A stretch of DNA of 64,000 bases, taken from contig CM055823.1 in the NCBI GenBank assembly GCA_029582265.1, forward strand, positions 6,014,001 to 6,078,000, given 5' to 3'. Below the pieces are notes generated by a model, which was given only the letters and a program-made list of their open reading frames with translations, did no database searches and had not been told where the DNA came from. The DNA is from Zoroaster sp. YZ-2022. Lineage: Eukaryota > Echinodermata > Asteroidea > Forcipulatida > Zoroasteridae. Shown in pieces: positions 24,801 to 40,200 of this stretch (positions are counted from its first letter, which is position 1; each line of letters begins with the position of its first letter). Made by a program: the position numbers and the translations under genes.

Positions 24801-27800
24801 GCACTAATGATTCCTGTCTCACTGAGTGGCAACCAGAGGGCTTTTTTTTTGGACTATGGAAAATGACAGTTAAGGGTGGAGCAAGGGTACGTGTTCCACT
24901 GTATACAGTACAAATGCATGTGTAAGCAGTGTAAGCACTGCATGCACGGAAAGTCACAACAGACACACTGTACTACAAGCTCTTTGTGCATTTTTGTGGG
25001 TTTTTTTGGCCCTCAGGAAATGTGGTTTTGCACCAGCTATTTGGGGTGGTGGGTCCATAATCCAAGTTTTTAAGAAAATGCCGTATTGAGAAACCCTGAT
25101 AGATGTGTGTTGACTGACAGCTCACCTTCAACGCTGTGACTACGGTCTCCTGGTGTTTCTTGACGGCTTCTCTGGAAAACTCCGAGGATGCCAGCAGACA
25201 CATGCTCTCCAGAGCTAGGTACCTGCATCACAAACATTGAAAACAATTAGACATTATATGAGTCGGGCTAACCAACCAAAGAAAAGAAATGTTTGATTCC
25301 AGACCCTCTCTTGTACATTGGTAATTACCTGATTACAAATCACAGAACTATTATCCGAAAGCTATTATTTCTGGCTAAGTGCACATGTGCGCTAAGGGGT
25401 CCATGTTTACAAGCTCTGCTTCTCAATGGGTCCCTCTGCAGTAACAGCCATATCTTATGCTCACTTTTACTTCCTATTGTAACTATTGTAACTATTGTAA
25501 CTTTTATTGTTATTGATAAATTCTGATACTGTGGAAATAAATGAACCTTGATATGAACCTTAAGCTGATGTGAAGAGATTCTGATATTTAATATAAATAG
25601 CCACTCCCATCCACTAAATTTCAAATACGGTCTACACCAACCTTTACTGCATACAAGACAACCTGTAAATAAGACCATCTCTGATTACATTATACTTATA
25701 CATGATATACCGTAATTTCCTGCGTATAAGACGCGGCTTATCTGACTTTCAAAGGTACGAAAACGTCACTGCGTCTTATCTAACGGTGCGCCTTATCTGG
25801 TGTCGCTTGAGATCAAAGTGATGATTACCGCTTGTGTAACTTTCGGTGGACCTCAACCTAACAAAGCGGCCGTGTTTTCCAATGAAGGTCGTTAGCGCAA
25901 GATTTTCATGCATTCATTCACCGTAAATAATACTCACGAAAGACCTCACTGTGTGACGCATACCAAAGCAGAATTCTGTTTCTAAAAATAGCATGCCCAA
26001 CATCGCACACGATCGCGCATTTTTATCTACAACGCTTAATGACTAAGTCTCTATGCGATGTGTGCAAGGTTGTCAACTTTTGCCGTGTCTGTTTTTCACC
26101 TCGATTATTAATCAGTGTATTACGCACAACACCGCGGGATCACTTGGGCCGCAACCAGACTACTTTCCTAGTACGACGCTGGTGGTGGCGGCGGCGGCAT
26201 GGTCGTGCTATAGCGCTTCTGGCATGCACTGCACTACTGAGCGGTCATGGTGCGCCTTATACGGCGGTGCGCCTTGTACGTTGACACTTTAATCACATTC
26301 CCCCGATTCTGGGGTAATGCGCCTTATACACCGAGCGTCTTATACGCAGGAAATTACGGTATTGGTCCTGGTTATCACTATCTATGAAAATGGTCCCTGG
26401 TTATCACTCAGGCCTCGATCTTTACCGCGGCCACCGCGGCCAATGGCTGCATGCCCTTCCAACTTGGCCGCAATGCCCCCTCAAAAAGTACACATGTCGC
26501 GGCCAACTTGGCCAGCGTGCCCTTTTGTATTTACCTCTACATCCCATCATGACAATCATACATCACGGACATTGTGTAGATGATCCGTGCATACAAACAC
26601 CATTCAACAAACGGCAGTGAAAATAATACACGTCTTTTTATCGTTATTGTCGTTTGTTCGTACATCACGCGTCGTAGCTTGCATGCTAGCTAGCTCCCAT
26701 GTCGATGTCAGATCAGACTCACACCGCACTCGCTAGCCGCCCTTCTCAATCTCACAGCCGCGCCCCACACACACGGGCGCTGCGTTGCTGTGATTGTACA
26801 AGCGGCTCTAATCTCGTCCCCATGCGCTGAACAGCCGGCTGTATGTGTACAAGGTACCAGTGTCGTGATTGTAAAATCACCACAAACGGGTCGGATACCA
26901 GCGCACGTTTTAGATACAGCCAGCCGCACGTGGTGTAGTCTTGCATACATGAATGCACGGTAAACAGCGCAGTGATCGTATATTCAGCACAAATGAGTCG
27001 GATACCAGCGCTTATTTTTATGAATGAAAAAGTTCTGACCATTCACATGCAACGTTTTTACACGCCATCTCAAAAAACTTCGCTCAAAAGTAAGATGCCT
27101 TCACACGATCGTGTACAAGAACTGAATACTCTTGATTGATACATGTGACCTAGAAAGTAGACGTGTATACACTGGCTGTAAATAAATGTAAATTAAAGGT
27201 TTGAAATGATTGGCCTTGGTGCCCTGTGGAATTTTGATGAGGGCAAGGCCAAAGTGGCCTGCCCCTTTTTTGCCCAAGATCGAGGCCTGATCACTGTCTA
27301 TGAAAATGGTCCCTGGTTATCACTGTCTATGAAATTGGTCCCTGGATATCACTGTCTATGAAAATGGTCCCTGGTTATCACTGTCTATGAAAATGGTCCC
27401 TGGATATCACTGTCTATGAAAATGGTCCCTGGTTATCACTGTCTATGAAATTGGTCCCTGGATATCACTGTCTATGAAAATGGTCCCTGGTTATACTATA
27501 AATGTTACTCACCTTAGATTGGTTTCTCTGTGTTGAAGGAACTGTCCCAGCTGGTTACAAGCCCTGACTAAGAGATTCGGCTCACTGTCATGATGAATGA
27601 TCAAGTTGATGGCCTCAAACAGAACAGCGTTCTTAGAATTGGAATGTTGCACCTTTTTAGACTTTGGCGGCTCCTGTGCACAAGAAGACGAGAAAGATTA
27701 TAAAAAAAACTAACAATTGTAAGATTTTGTTGTGGTTGCCTCCTCGAACCCGCATTAAAAATAAATAAAAGAAAACATTATTTTTTATGAACCTGCTCAA

Positions 27801-30800
27801 AAGAGCACCCCAGAAAACAACAGCACATATCCCAAGAGGATCAAAGTATTAGCCAGGCTTTGGAGATAGATCGGAAGTTTTTTGATTTCGGGTATCCAGT
27901 TCCAAAAATATCCACAGCCCTAACAAGTACAGAAAAATGTTCTTGAGTACGAGTGTGAGCAGGGGTCGAAATTAACACCGGTCCACTAGTCCGAGGCTGG
28001 TGGTTTCAGCAGCGGGACTACTAGCTACTGGGGTTTGGGTAGTCCGATGGTCTAGTGAAGAAAAACGAAATAAAAATACGCAAAAGTTATTCAGTATATC
28101 TGAGCATGAGATCTGCAAGAACATGTTTCTCACCAGCTCACGGTTCATTTCTTTTTCTTGTATTTATATTTTTTTAGGAATACTACAGCTTGAGAAGGAC
28201 ATGAGTGTGATTTGACAAAAGTACAAAATCCTGAAAAATGGACAGCGGGCCTGGGTCTCCCTTTGGTCTAGAGGACAAGAGCCCCCCTGAACCTCCTGGA
28301 TGTTTAATTTTGGAGGATTTACAGACTCTCCACATCCCCACAAACAAAAAACTAGAGGTGTGGACACAATACAGGCTACTTATTTCTTTCCTTGGTGGCT
28401 ACTTCTCTTCTTTCAAAAGATTTTGAGGCAAAGGAAGATTTGTAAAAATCCTGAAATCGGGAAAATCCTGAGAAATCACAAGCCTGGAAAGACTAGTAAA
28501 ATTTTGACATTTTATAAGTAGTCCTGTGGGCTACCATAAAATTTAAGTTAATTTCTACCACTGATGAGCATGAGTATTTTTGAAGTGGCTGACCTGGGCT
28601 TTGTTCAGAATGGTCTCAAGGCATTCGTTTAGCCGGCCCCTGCTGGCTAGGTCTTCTGGTGGGCCGTAGAATTGAAGGAGTCTCAACAGTTTGACCGACA
28701 GCCACGGCGCCGGAACAAAGTAATAAGTATAATCCTGCAGATCCGTGTAGGATGACGTCACAATCTGAACAAGAAATATAAGGCATTTTAGTGAAATTAA
28801 CCAATATTTTTGGGCCAGACATGTCAGCTGCAGAAGAGACAACAGATGGAACAAAGAAATCATGCAATGGGTACCTTATTAACCCTAACCACCCCCTAGG
28901 CACTGTTGCTAGAAACCATCCCAAATCCTCCAAAATCCATCAACTGTTGGAATTTGATGGAATGGGTACAGTGGCAAATGCAAAGCATCCATACCTTGGC
29001 TAGATACTGTACATAGACCTGAATCATAAAAAGTCCTAAAATCAGGAAAAACAATCCTGAGAAACAGGGGTGTCATTGTGCAGTTTTGAAAAATCCACGT
29101 AAACTTTGCTAGGGGTACTGGGGCCGCTGTTTTTGGACAGCGCTGGGGTGAAATCTACAGTTCTGAGCGTTTGCTTTGCTTTCCTTAATTGCTTAAATCT
29201 TTCAAATCTGGAGGATCACAATATTGCGATTTGTAAAAATCCAAAAATCTGGAATAAATCCGGACAAATCAAACCCCTGATCAAAGGAATCTCGATACTT
29301 ACTCTGCTGAGTCTGGATACAGCCAATGAGACGCACCCTTTGTAGTCATCGGGATTATCTAAAACCAGATCATGAATTAAACTCGTCGCTGCCGTCACAA
29401 CACCCTAAAAGTCAAGCCAGAACGTTAAAACCATGTTGTCGTTTTTACACTTGCTTTCAGGCAACTTCTCGGGATAAGTTGCGGGAAAGTTTTTCCGCAA
29501 AGGGTATATCACTGCGGAAACGTTGCGGGTGGATTCTTTCCTAGATAGATTTTTCCCCGATACAAAGCACACGTTTACCCGCAATATGTTTATAGACTCC
29601 CCACTGAGCAGTTTACGGTTTGGCCAACTGATAAGATCTTACAGCCCTTTGTGGTTTTGAGAAGCCAGTCAATGTTTACGAAATGTGACATGCCTGATTT
29701 AATTTGTGAGATTATTGATCAAGGACAATCTAGTCTTACCTGATGTCAATGATAGAGCCCGATCTTTAGCAACTTTTTAAATAAAAAGTAATACAGATCT
29801 GAAATTCTTCAATACCATGAAGATTTTAAGAATGAAATGTTCTTCGGCAATAGTAACTGCACAATCACTCGGCCAGTGACCAAACTGTAATTCCACCCAA
29901 CAGGGACCACCCGCTGGCTTCCAGTAGATAACGATCTCAACGTCTGCGGTTTAGTCTTCATTTAAACAATTTGCCCGGTCTAGTTTCAATACTTTCTCCG
30001 CAAACTTGTGCGCAATATATCTGGACTGCTTGGGGATACTTTGCAGGGTGAAAAATCAACTGCGGGGGAAATCTCCCCGCAAGTTATCCCGGAATAGTTT
30101 TGAGAAGGTGCCTTACTGCTAAATTATAGAATGGAAAAACTAGACTACATATAAGTAACATTTCAACATAGGTTTCTTCTAGATTTCACCAGGTTGGGGC
30201 AAAAAAGTTTTGGTCATCTTTTTTTTTGTTTAACCCTCCTACACATTGAAGCCACTCCCAACCACTAAATTCTGTTCTTATGCAACCTTCAGTACATACA
30301 TGTCCAAGCCTGCTGTCCTTTCCAAGTAATCTTACAAAATCAACTGTGTGCCACCCAAGGCCACTGTAAATGTTTGAACATATTAGTATGGCCTGCAATG
30401 TATCAATGGGAGACCACCTTACCCTGCAATCTCAGTGGTGTGACAGTGCACAAAAGGGTAACCATAGGAGGCCACTGGCAACAGCTAATGGCTTGGAGTG
30501 GCCTGAATGGGTTGTTTCAAAAATTGCACTGATTGTAGGAGGGATAAAAGTTAACAAGTATACGCAGTTATTGGAACCAGCTCAAATTTCCCATACACAA
30601 AGTATGGTGGCTGAGAGAGGCTGCACAAATCGGGCAAACGTTCATACACGTCTAACAGATGTGAAAGTTATTTAAAACAAAGCACAGTTGAATTCCAACC
30701 GATCCAGCAATTTTTGCTGCAATTGTACATCGTTTCAGAGCAACAAAAAAAGAAGAATTTACCAAAAATGTCGACGCACAGGTCTGAGACAACACGCGCT

Positions 30801-33800
30801 AGCAATTTTGGCTGCAATTAACCCTCCTACAATCAGTACAATTTTTGAAACGACCCATTCAGGCCACTCCAAGCCATTAGCTGTTGCTAGTGGCCTCCTA
30901 TGGTTACCCTTCTGTGCACTGTCACACCACTGAGATTGCAGGGCAAAGTGGTCTCCCATTGATACATTGCAGGCCATACTAATATGTTCAAACATTTACA
31001 GTGGCCTTGGGTGGCACAGTTGATTTTGTAAGATTACTTGGAAAGAACAGCAGGCTTGTACATGTATGTACTGAAGGTTGCTAAAGAACAGAATTTAGTG
31101 GTTAGGCGTGGCTTCAATGTTGTAGGAGGGTTAAACATCATTTCAGAGCAAAAACTAAAACGAACGGGTCTGAGACGACACGCGCGGAGAGCAGAAACCA
31201 ATGTTTTTGTGTGGGCCTTACCATGTGTTGATCATTCAGGAGATGGATGATTCTAGCTTGGTACTCTCCACTGGGAATGCAATGAGAGTCTGTTCTGTAG
31301 AGTCTCAACAGGCACAGAGCAGCACTCTGCTTCACCGTGTCAATGGTATCCCTGCATACAAAAACATTCAGAGGAATTATATTAACCCTAACGATCCCCA
31401 TCCAGCCAAACTCAAACACCAGGGATTGTTGGAGTTTGATGGGTTGAGTACTGTGTACTTCTGATATGGCATGTGTAAAGTGTTGGAATATGGCTGGATG
31501 AGTACTGTATGTGTGCAGTAACAGTGTTGGATTTTGATTGAGTGAGGACGGTGGTTCTACTAGCATGCAACATTGTTAGACTTTGAGCGAGAGTGTGTGT
31601 ATGCAACCTGCTGTAATAAACAACTGATAAAGGCAAATATTGTACTTAGGTATGCTTGGCATTGTGTCTAACATCATACAACTAGAACCTACCATTTATT
31701 CCATAGGGTGTTTTAGTTTTTGTATAGTTAAGTTTTTTTAGCATGAAAACAATTGTTGGATTATGATGGGTTGAGTACTGTGTGACTCCAGTGTTCAAAC
31801 TTTACTTTGGGCCATGTGTCCCCACTCAATCAAAATCCAACAGCTAAGGGCCTGTTGGAGTTTGATGGGTTGAGTACTGTAAACCAGCAACAGTCAACCA
31901 TGGTGTTGGGATTTGATAGGTTGAGGAAGGTTTCTAGTAAAAATGCTTAGGGAGTTGGGGTTAAATAAGACCTAGCCCAATTTTAAATCTCAAGTGTCTA
32001 TATAGAACAAAATTTGCTTCCAGTTTTTCGGTAGATAATATTTGTACATGGATGTCTTTTTGCCATTGCTCTAACTGTCGGCGTAATTAATCTGTTGCTT
32101 GATGTTGTCTTTTCCATCCAAACTTGCTTCAGCGGCCCTCCAGTAGTGTAACGGGGTCAGGCGAAGGGGGTGTAATGAGGTATATAATGTTTAGTTCAGT
32201 CAGTTCAGCTCTGCTTCTGCTTCTGCAAATCACAGTTATTACAGCATATATCCAGCCTCTACATTGTAAAGTTTCATATCAACATCTTCAGTTTCATCCA
32301 TAGATTCTACTGGTATCTTTTATTTTGATGGTACTCATTATCATTTTGGAGATATTTGGGTGAATGTTTTGCATCATTTCTGCTGTTTTGAGACCTGCAT
32401 TGCTAATCCTGCTGGAAAGCCCTGCTACACAGTACAATGGACCTATTGGAATCAACAAAGGGTGCAGTCAGCCAGCTGTGGCAATCATTCAATGAGAGTT
32501 TTAATGGCTTCACCAACTCTGAAATAGGTGAGTGTGATCATGCAGCAGCAGAATTCATCACATCTACCCCTATGGTCAAGAACAATTCCATACATGTACA
32601 TGTAGCTTCATCAACTTCAACTCTAGTGCAATCTGGACTGCAAGATGAATCGACACAAACAACTATGACCAAAAAGTGCAGTGTACACACACAGACACAA
32701 TATGAAGATCCAGCTCCTCAACTTCACTGCAAACTACAGAGTCTCCAGGACAAGCTGAAAGACTTAACTTCTCAACTAAGAGAATACAGAGAACTAAGGA
32801 GCAGCTACACACAACTGTCGTCCGCATTTACTGAACTGAGTGAGCGTAACTGCCTACTGGAGGCAAAACTCCTCAGTGTCACAGCACAACACAATGACAA
32901 CGCCTTTCAGCGACCACGTGTAACATCTAAAATTTCCAGCCCATCACAATCATCATCACCTACATGTACGCCGTCATCAAATATCTTCACTGTGCTAAAT
33001 GATCATGTTCCTGATAATGTTCCTGATAATGTTCCTGATCATGTACCTGATCATGTCCCGTCATCGACAAGCTTGCCAACATCCAAGTCTCAACCTACAC
33101 GCTCAACCAATAAAACACCAATACTGCCTGCTCATCTGTCACTACCATCATCATCGCCGCCAGGTCCATCAACACAGTCGCCACAGTCTATAAGAACACC
33201 ACCTTCACCACAGATCCTGATATTCAGCAACTCCATGTGCAAGAGAATGAGCGGCGTGAGATTTTACCAAGGAGAGCGACTAAGGTATTCGCAAGGAGGA
33301 GCAACCATCACAGAGCGTCAAAGAATGGTCGAATTGCCAATTCACCGACCCAAAACATGTCATCCTACAAGCATGGACAAATAACGTAACACGTGATTCT
33401 ACGAAACATGTGACATAAAAGCAAGATCGCTCATCAACACGACTCTCCAGAAATTTCCATCAGCCAACATCATCATTTCCAGTATCTTGCCAAGACTCAT
33501 TCCAACAACATCAAACAGCCCTGCAAACCAGAAGATACGTCATCTCAACAACATCTTGAAAACAACTGCCGGTCAAGTTCAAGAGTAACATTTGCAAACC
33601 ATATACCATCATTTGTGACATCATCAGATCAGATTCTTCATCAACATTACTGGGATGAGGTACATCTCAACAAGAGTGGCATCGGCAGACTAATCACCAA
33701 CTTGAAAAATGCAATCAACTATGTCTCCCACCCCACCAGGTACCCACAACAAACCAAAAAGTAACAAGTACACCTAACTTAAAAAAAGATAACCAAATAA

Positions 33801-36800
33801 TTTTTAGAAATAATGGTAAAGTAGCAAACAAAAATAAAAAGAGTAGCAAAAGTAAGGAAAATATCACTCCACCATCGCTTCACATTTCCTGTAAAATTGT
33901 TCGAATCACTTTCATACCAACTGTGTTCATAATCTGGGTAATAATAACAATTGGTGGTGTGATTTGTGTTTCTTCAAAATCTGTTTTAATGAGCTGCCGT
34001 TTGCTGATAAATTAATAGATTATACTTTCAGTCTCAGCAAAGGCCTGAAAATTGCACATCTAAATATTCAAAGTCTTCGTAATAAAATTGATCATTTAAA
34101 TATTCTCTTACATGATAATAATATTGACATACTCTGCATAACAGAAACTTGGCTTACAAATGAAATTGACGATAGTGAAATCTCTATACCAGGGTATAGT
34201 ATCTGTCGCAATGACAGAGATAATTTAGAACGGGGACATGGTGGGATCATTAATTACATAAGAAATGGTATTAATTACATAGATAGAACCAGTATCTCAA
34301 ATAATAATGCACTTGAAGTTCTTCTAGTTGAAATAGTATTACCTAATACTAAACCTTTGCTTTTATCTACAGTATATAGAGTTCCAGATGCGAATACTGA
34401 ATATCTAAATAATATTGATGATCTGTTTCAGAACTGTCTTACTCTTTATACTGATATAATTATTGTCGGGGATTTTAATCTAGATATATCAAAGACCAGT
34501 AATTCCAAGAAGATCAACGATTTTGCCAGAAGCTGTAGCTTACATCAACTTATACATGACTTTACTAGAGTTACTGATAGAACTAAAACCATAATAGATC
34601 TTGCTTTTGTTACTCGTCCTGAAACTATTTCCGAGTCAGGGGTTCATAGTCTTGGTTTGAGTGACCATTCACTTATTTACTTAGTTAAAAAACATAAACA
34701 AACTAAACGGCCACCAAGGATCACAAAGTCACGCTCATATAAAAAATTTAATGCTTTAGAATTCTTGAATACTGTAAACAATAAAAACTGGGGGAAGGTT
34801 ACCACTTACAACAATGTCAATGAGGCTTGGTCTTGTTGGGTTACCATGTTCAATGACGCATGCAATAAGCATGCACCAATCAAACAAAAGAGGGTGAAAG
34901 GTTTCTTGCCAGAATGGGTTACTAGTGATTTCCTACAATTAAGTAAAGACAGGGACTATTGTTATGCTAAAGCACACAGAACAAATAATGTACAGGATTG
35001 GGCCAAAGCTAAAGCACTAAGAAATAAGGCTAATAATCTGAATAAATCTCTTAAAAGTGAATTCTTTCAGAGAGAAATTAAAAATAACATCAAGGACTCC
35101 AATAAATTATGGAAATCTATTAAGAAAGTTATACCGAACAAACACACTAGCATTGGAAATATAAAGACTAATGATAAGGGTTTTTCAACTTCTGACACTG
35201 ATGCTGCAAATAAATTCAACGATTATTTTACATCTATTGGACTTAAACTGGCCAGTAAATTTCAAACTGATCATGATGATAATGATAATGTAACAAATGA
35301 TAATATTGTAAACCCTGGTATGAATGATGCAAGTGTCAATAGTTCACCCTCTGTTAATAATAATGATAATCAATTTGTATTTTCATGAAATATCCTCTAG
35401 CTATGTTTATAAACAAATCTGTAAAATGTCCAATAGTAAATCTCCTGGAATTGATTGTATTTGCCCGAAATTACTAAAAATTGCTGCACCTCTCATTTGT
35501 TCTTCTCTTGCTCATATTTGTAATATATCTCTATGTACATCAGTATTTCCAAATGACTGGAAAGCAGCAAAAGTTACTCCAATTTATAAGTCTGGTGACA
35601 AATCAAATGTTGATAATTATCGTCCTATATCTGTATTGCCTATTGTTTCTAAAATTATTGAGCGGTCTGTTCACGACCAGCTGTATTCACATTTAATGTC
35701 CAATAATATACTGAATGATTGTCAATCAGGTTTTAAAACACCACTCTACTACTACCACACTATTGGATGTTCAGGATTACATTTTAAATAACATTGATAA
35801 TGGTTGTATTACTGCTGCTGTATTTCTTGACCTCAAGAAGGCTTTTGATACTGTAAATCATAGATTGCTTATAAATAAACTTAATATGTATGGTGTAAGT
35901 GGGGATGAGCTATGCTGGTTCATGTCATATCTTGACAACAGAAAGCAAGCCGTTAAAATTGGAAGTAGTTTATCCTCATTTCAAAATATTAATATTGGTG
36001 TTCCTCAGGGATCCATACTGGGACCATTGTTGTTCCTTATATATGTAAATAATCTTCCAAATTGTGTAAATTGTAAAACTGTAATGTATGCCGATGATAC
36101 TACCTTGTTATTTCGTTCATCACATCCAAATAGTCTTCAGGAGGATCTTAATAACAACTTTAGCAATATTGGAAAATGGTTCTTAGAAAATAATTTAACA
36201 TTAAACATTAACAAAACAAAGTTAATGATCTTGATGCGAATAAGAATCTGGATAAGTTCAAAGGGTTTCCTTAAACTATAACAATGATATAATTGAAGCG
36301 TGTTGACCATTTTAAGTACCTTGGAGTAATTTTTGATAACCAAATGACATGGCTTGATCATATTAATCATGTATCAGCTAATATTTCAAAAATGTTGTGG
36401 TGTTTTAAATCGTGTTAAATATAATTTACCAAACTGTACTTTAAAAATGCTCGCTGAAGCAATGATAATTCCTAATTTTGATTATTGTAGCCCTGTATGG
36501 TCAAACTGTAACAATGAACTAAAAACAAGGTTGCAAAAACATCAGAACAAACTGGCTAGAATTATTTTATCTGCTGATATTAGGACTCCAATTAATAGCA
36601 TGATGACTTCTCTTAACTGGCTTAAATTAGATGACAGATGGACTAACCAAATGCTCATAATGATTTTTAAATGTTTAAATGGTACTTCTCCTAATTACTT
36701 GTCTTCTAAATTTATATTTACTCATTCTGTACATAATTATTCAACTAGAGGTCAGATTTCAAATTCCCTTATTATTCCACAGTGTAACTCAAATTCTGGT

Positions 36801-37201
36801 AGACGTATGTTCACTAGTAGATCTTCCCAAATATGGAACAATTTACCACAAGATATTCGTATTAATTATCAGACCATGTCATTAAACCAGTTTAGGAATA
36901 ACGCTCTTACACTTTTACACTAAAATTACATGTCATCCATTGTTATTTATATTGTTATGTATGTACCAGTAGTTTGTATTATGTTATGGTTAAATTGTTT
37001 TGCCACCTACATGTACATGTACATGTATTTTGTGTATGTATAATTATATTCATTACTGTAAACATTGTACTTATGTCAGGGCCACCTTGGAAAGCAGTGT
37101 TTTTCACTGAATGGTGCTACCCTGAATAAAGAAAGCTGAAATTTCTTGTGGTAGGATGGCCTTATTGAGGTGCTGGTCACCTGTTCTATCTTACCACTCA
37201 C

Positions 37202-37239
<38 letters not shown>

Positions 37240-40200
37240 TGTGGACTTATATAGCGCACGTATCCACCAACTGAGCGGTGCTCAAGGCGCATTATATTAT
37301 TACCCCTGCTCATAAGGCTCATAAATCATCCCTGAAACCATCTCAGCTCCCTGGGGAGTATACAGCTCAATTGCTGCCATTACAGCTCATATAGGGCTAA
37401 TCAACCACCTCTGCCCTCACGGGTACCCATTTAACCCCTGGGTGGAGAGAAGCAATTATGGTTAAGTGTCTTGCTCAAGGACACAAGTGTCACGGCCAGG
37501 ATTCGAACCCACATTCTGCTGCTAACACCAGAACTTGAGTCCGGTAAGCTAGACCGCTCGGCCACGACACTCACTGGCTTTGTTTAACATGAATTTTTGT
37601 GTACTTTTAGTTTTTTAGGGTTTGGTTTTATATTTAATTGATGTAATCCGATTGCCAGTGTAACATTAAAATTAAATAAGGACTCCGTCTCTGTATGCAC
37701 CGAAATGGAGTCCTATCCACAGGGGTCAGTCGCCGCACAGAAAATTTCTTACCTGAATGGGGAGGCTGAAACTCGGTACTGAACTTCCATGAACAACTAT
37801 AATGACAAGCGTTAAGGTTCGAATTTCAAAATATCATTTTTACTATGTCATTTTATTGAAAGAATATCCAGATGTAACGTTGAAGAAATCCTTGAGTTTT
37901 GATGGTTGTTCGTCATTTCAAAGTCCATTTAGTGTACGCGCGTGTAGCGACAAAGCAGCTGCGTATGTGCGGTACGCATAAAATATTCCATGCAACAGGT
38001 TTTATGTGTGTTCATCACGCTCGTATGTACGCTGACGCACCTGTGCCGATACTGGCGTATTTTTGTCGTAACGCTCAAGTGACGAACAGCCATCAAACTA
38101 AAGTAATTCTTTAACGTTAAATCTTGCGATTATTTTCATTAAAAACACTTAGTGAAAATAATATTTTGAAATTCAAACTTCGCCGAGATGCATTGTATTT
38201 GGTCGTGGGATTCTACTGCCGAGTTTCAGCAACTTCACACAGCTAAAAATTAAGAAATCCACTAAGCAAATTGTTACGGTAGGTAATTTTATCAGTTAAC
38301 CAGTTCGCGTCGGGAATAAAAAAGTTTTTCTGGGCCCCTGTGGCAGGTTTCTTTTTCCCACACACACGTTAATGGAAGCTTCCACAGCGGGTGGCCAGCA
38401 CTTCCGAGCATGTCACCGTGCACGCATGGCTCAACCGAGCATGCATACAAATATGTGACCATCCACCACAAAGGGGCTGTAAAGTCGAAAATTTCACATT
38501 TGGAGGTTCATATATTTTTGGAAAGAGTATATCATAAGGTTTAAAATGATACCAAACACAAGTCATTCCTATATTCCTACGCGAAGTTATGGTGTATCAA
38601 AGTCATTACACTAATTACTTACACTTTCATATAAACTTCATATAAACGTACATTTTGTACAGATCTATGAACTCATTGCCCGAAAGAAAACGTGGCTTTT
38701 CATGATTTTTGAAATTGAATTTAATTCTGAAATTATTTTCAGAACTAAAGGAGAATATTTCAAACTTTTCATTTCTAAAAAAATACCAAAATGGCCAACC
38801 GACTGATTTTTCATGCATTTCAAGCCGTACTGCTAAATCAACGTGTGCGACTTTACAGCCCGATCGTGGTGGACGGTCACATATTCCCGAGTTTCCTATG
38901 GCGTCTTTAGACGGTCTCCGATCCGTGGTGCAAAAAAAAATTGCGTGTATACACGGCCTCCGACGCGAACTGGTTAAGCAGCTCTATGATATTGGCCCCT
39001 GGTACTAATAATTCTTACCCAGAGACGAGAAGTTTTGGGATTTCCGGCCCCAGTGTCTCTGCCATGGCTTTACTGCCGATGTTCGCAATGCAGTGAAGAG
39101 CCAGATTGATGTGGATGGGAGTATGACTACTCATGTCGTTCTTGATATTCTGAATGACCAACTGCATGAGATCGGAGTTCTCATTGACGAGAACGGAGAT
39201 GAACAGGTATCCCTGACAAGAGATAAAAACAATTATAGGGGTAATTCCATGGTTACTCACTTTACATTTTTGAGGTTTTGAACCCACTCTAACCCTCCTG
39301 CTACAAGAGTCAAAATGTTGAAATACTTCCCAAGGTATATAGAGTGCACTTAAAAGTCAAACACTGTAAAACCTTACGTGTAGTAAGTACATTTACAGGT
39401 CAAAATGAGTCGACTGTTTTTGACTGGTAAAAGCATTATCTTGTATTGTTCAGGGTGGTCAAAATGACAGTAAAAACCAGTCAGAAAATGCCCCTGTGTG
39501 CACATTTGGGTCAACAGTCAAAACAGGCAGTTGACTGGTTTTGACCTCTGCAGCAACTTTCCACTAAAGTGCATCAATAGCAGGAGGGCTAAATGCCATA
39601 AAATATATTTTACTCATCAGTTTATTTCACAGAAGTTGCATTACACCCCAGACCTTACGTATGACATTTTAAAAGCGCTACATATTTGAATGACACATGT
39701 AAGTGAACCCCAAGTGTTTGGTACTGTTGAAAAGGTCTTTTTCTACAGAAATTTGAAAATCTAAATTTAAAAAAATTCTGACTTTCATTTTATTTTGTGA
39801 AAGCACGTCAAATATTACAGTTGAGTACTGGTGTTGGGACGGTTAATCGACCGAAACTGCACTGTTTATAAATTTGATAACTGCCTAACTGAAACCAATA
39901 TTTAAAAAATACGACAAACAATTTCGGAAGAATTTGCCACCCATTTTGTCGTTCTAGACTTTCTTTTTTGCTGCATTGGGTATTAAACAATCACTGCAGG
40001 AGGTTTATTGATTGAAAATGAATACACATTGTGCCATTTGCCGATGATTTTGTTGGTGTGGCCGTCAGGTGCCGACTTTCGGTTAACAGGTTAAGCGACC
40101 GTGATCGATTCGGTTAAACGGTTACCGAACTAACCGGTAACTCCCAACAGTAGTGAGTACTTACGATTTGTTTTTCCGTATACTTATTCGAGCTGAGGAG

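Larger units (their letters stand above)
31985..37141 (+). mobile_element. CR1-group non-LTR retrotransposon (LINE), decayed
   Basis: 5' region, ORF1 (32437), ORF2 (from about 33964) and a 3' UTR ending AATAAAGAAAGCTGAAATT near 37141. The gene order, the esterase-type ORF1 and the APE endonuclease plus RT fit the CR1/Daphne/Crack group. Several frameshifts make it inactive. It lies in AP2A intron 4, antisense to the gene. The 5' limit is approximate. Confidence 0.85.

Noticed and set aside
26039..26292. Two overlapping frames of about 80 residues
   Set aside because: Inside the TA-flanked non-autonomous transposon; no conserved motif.
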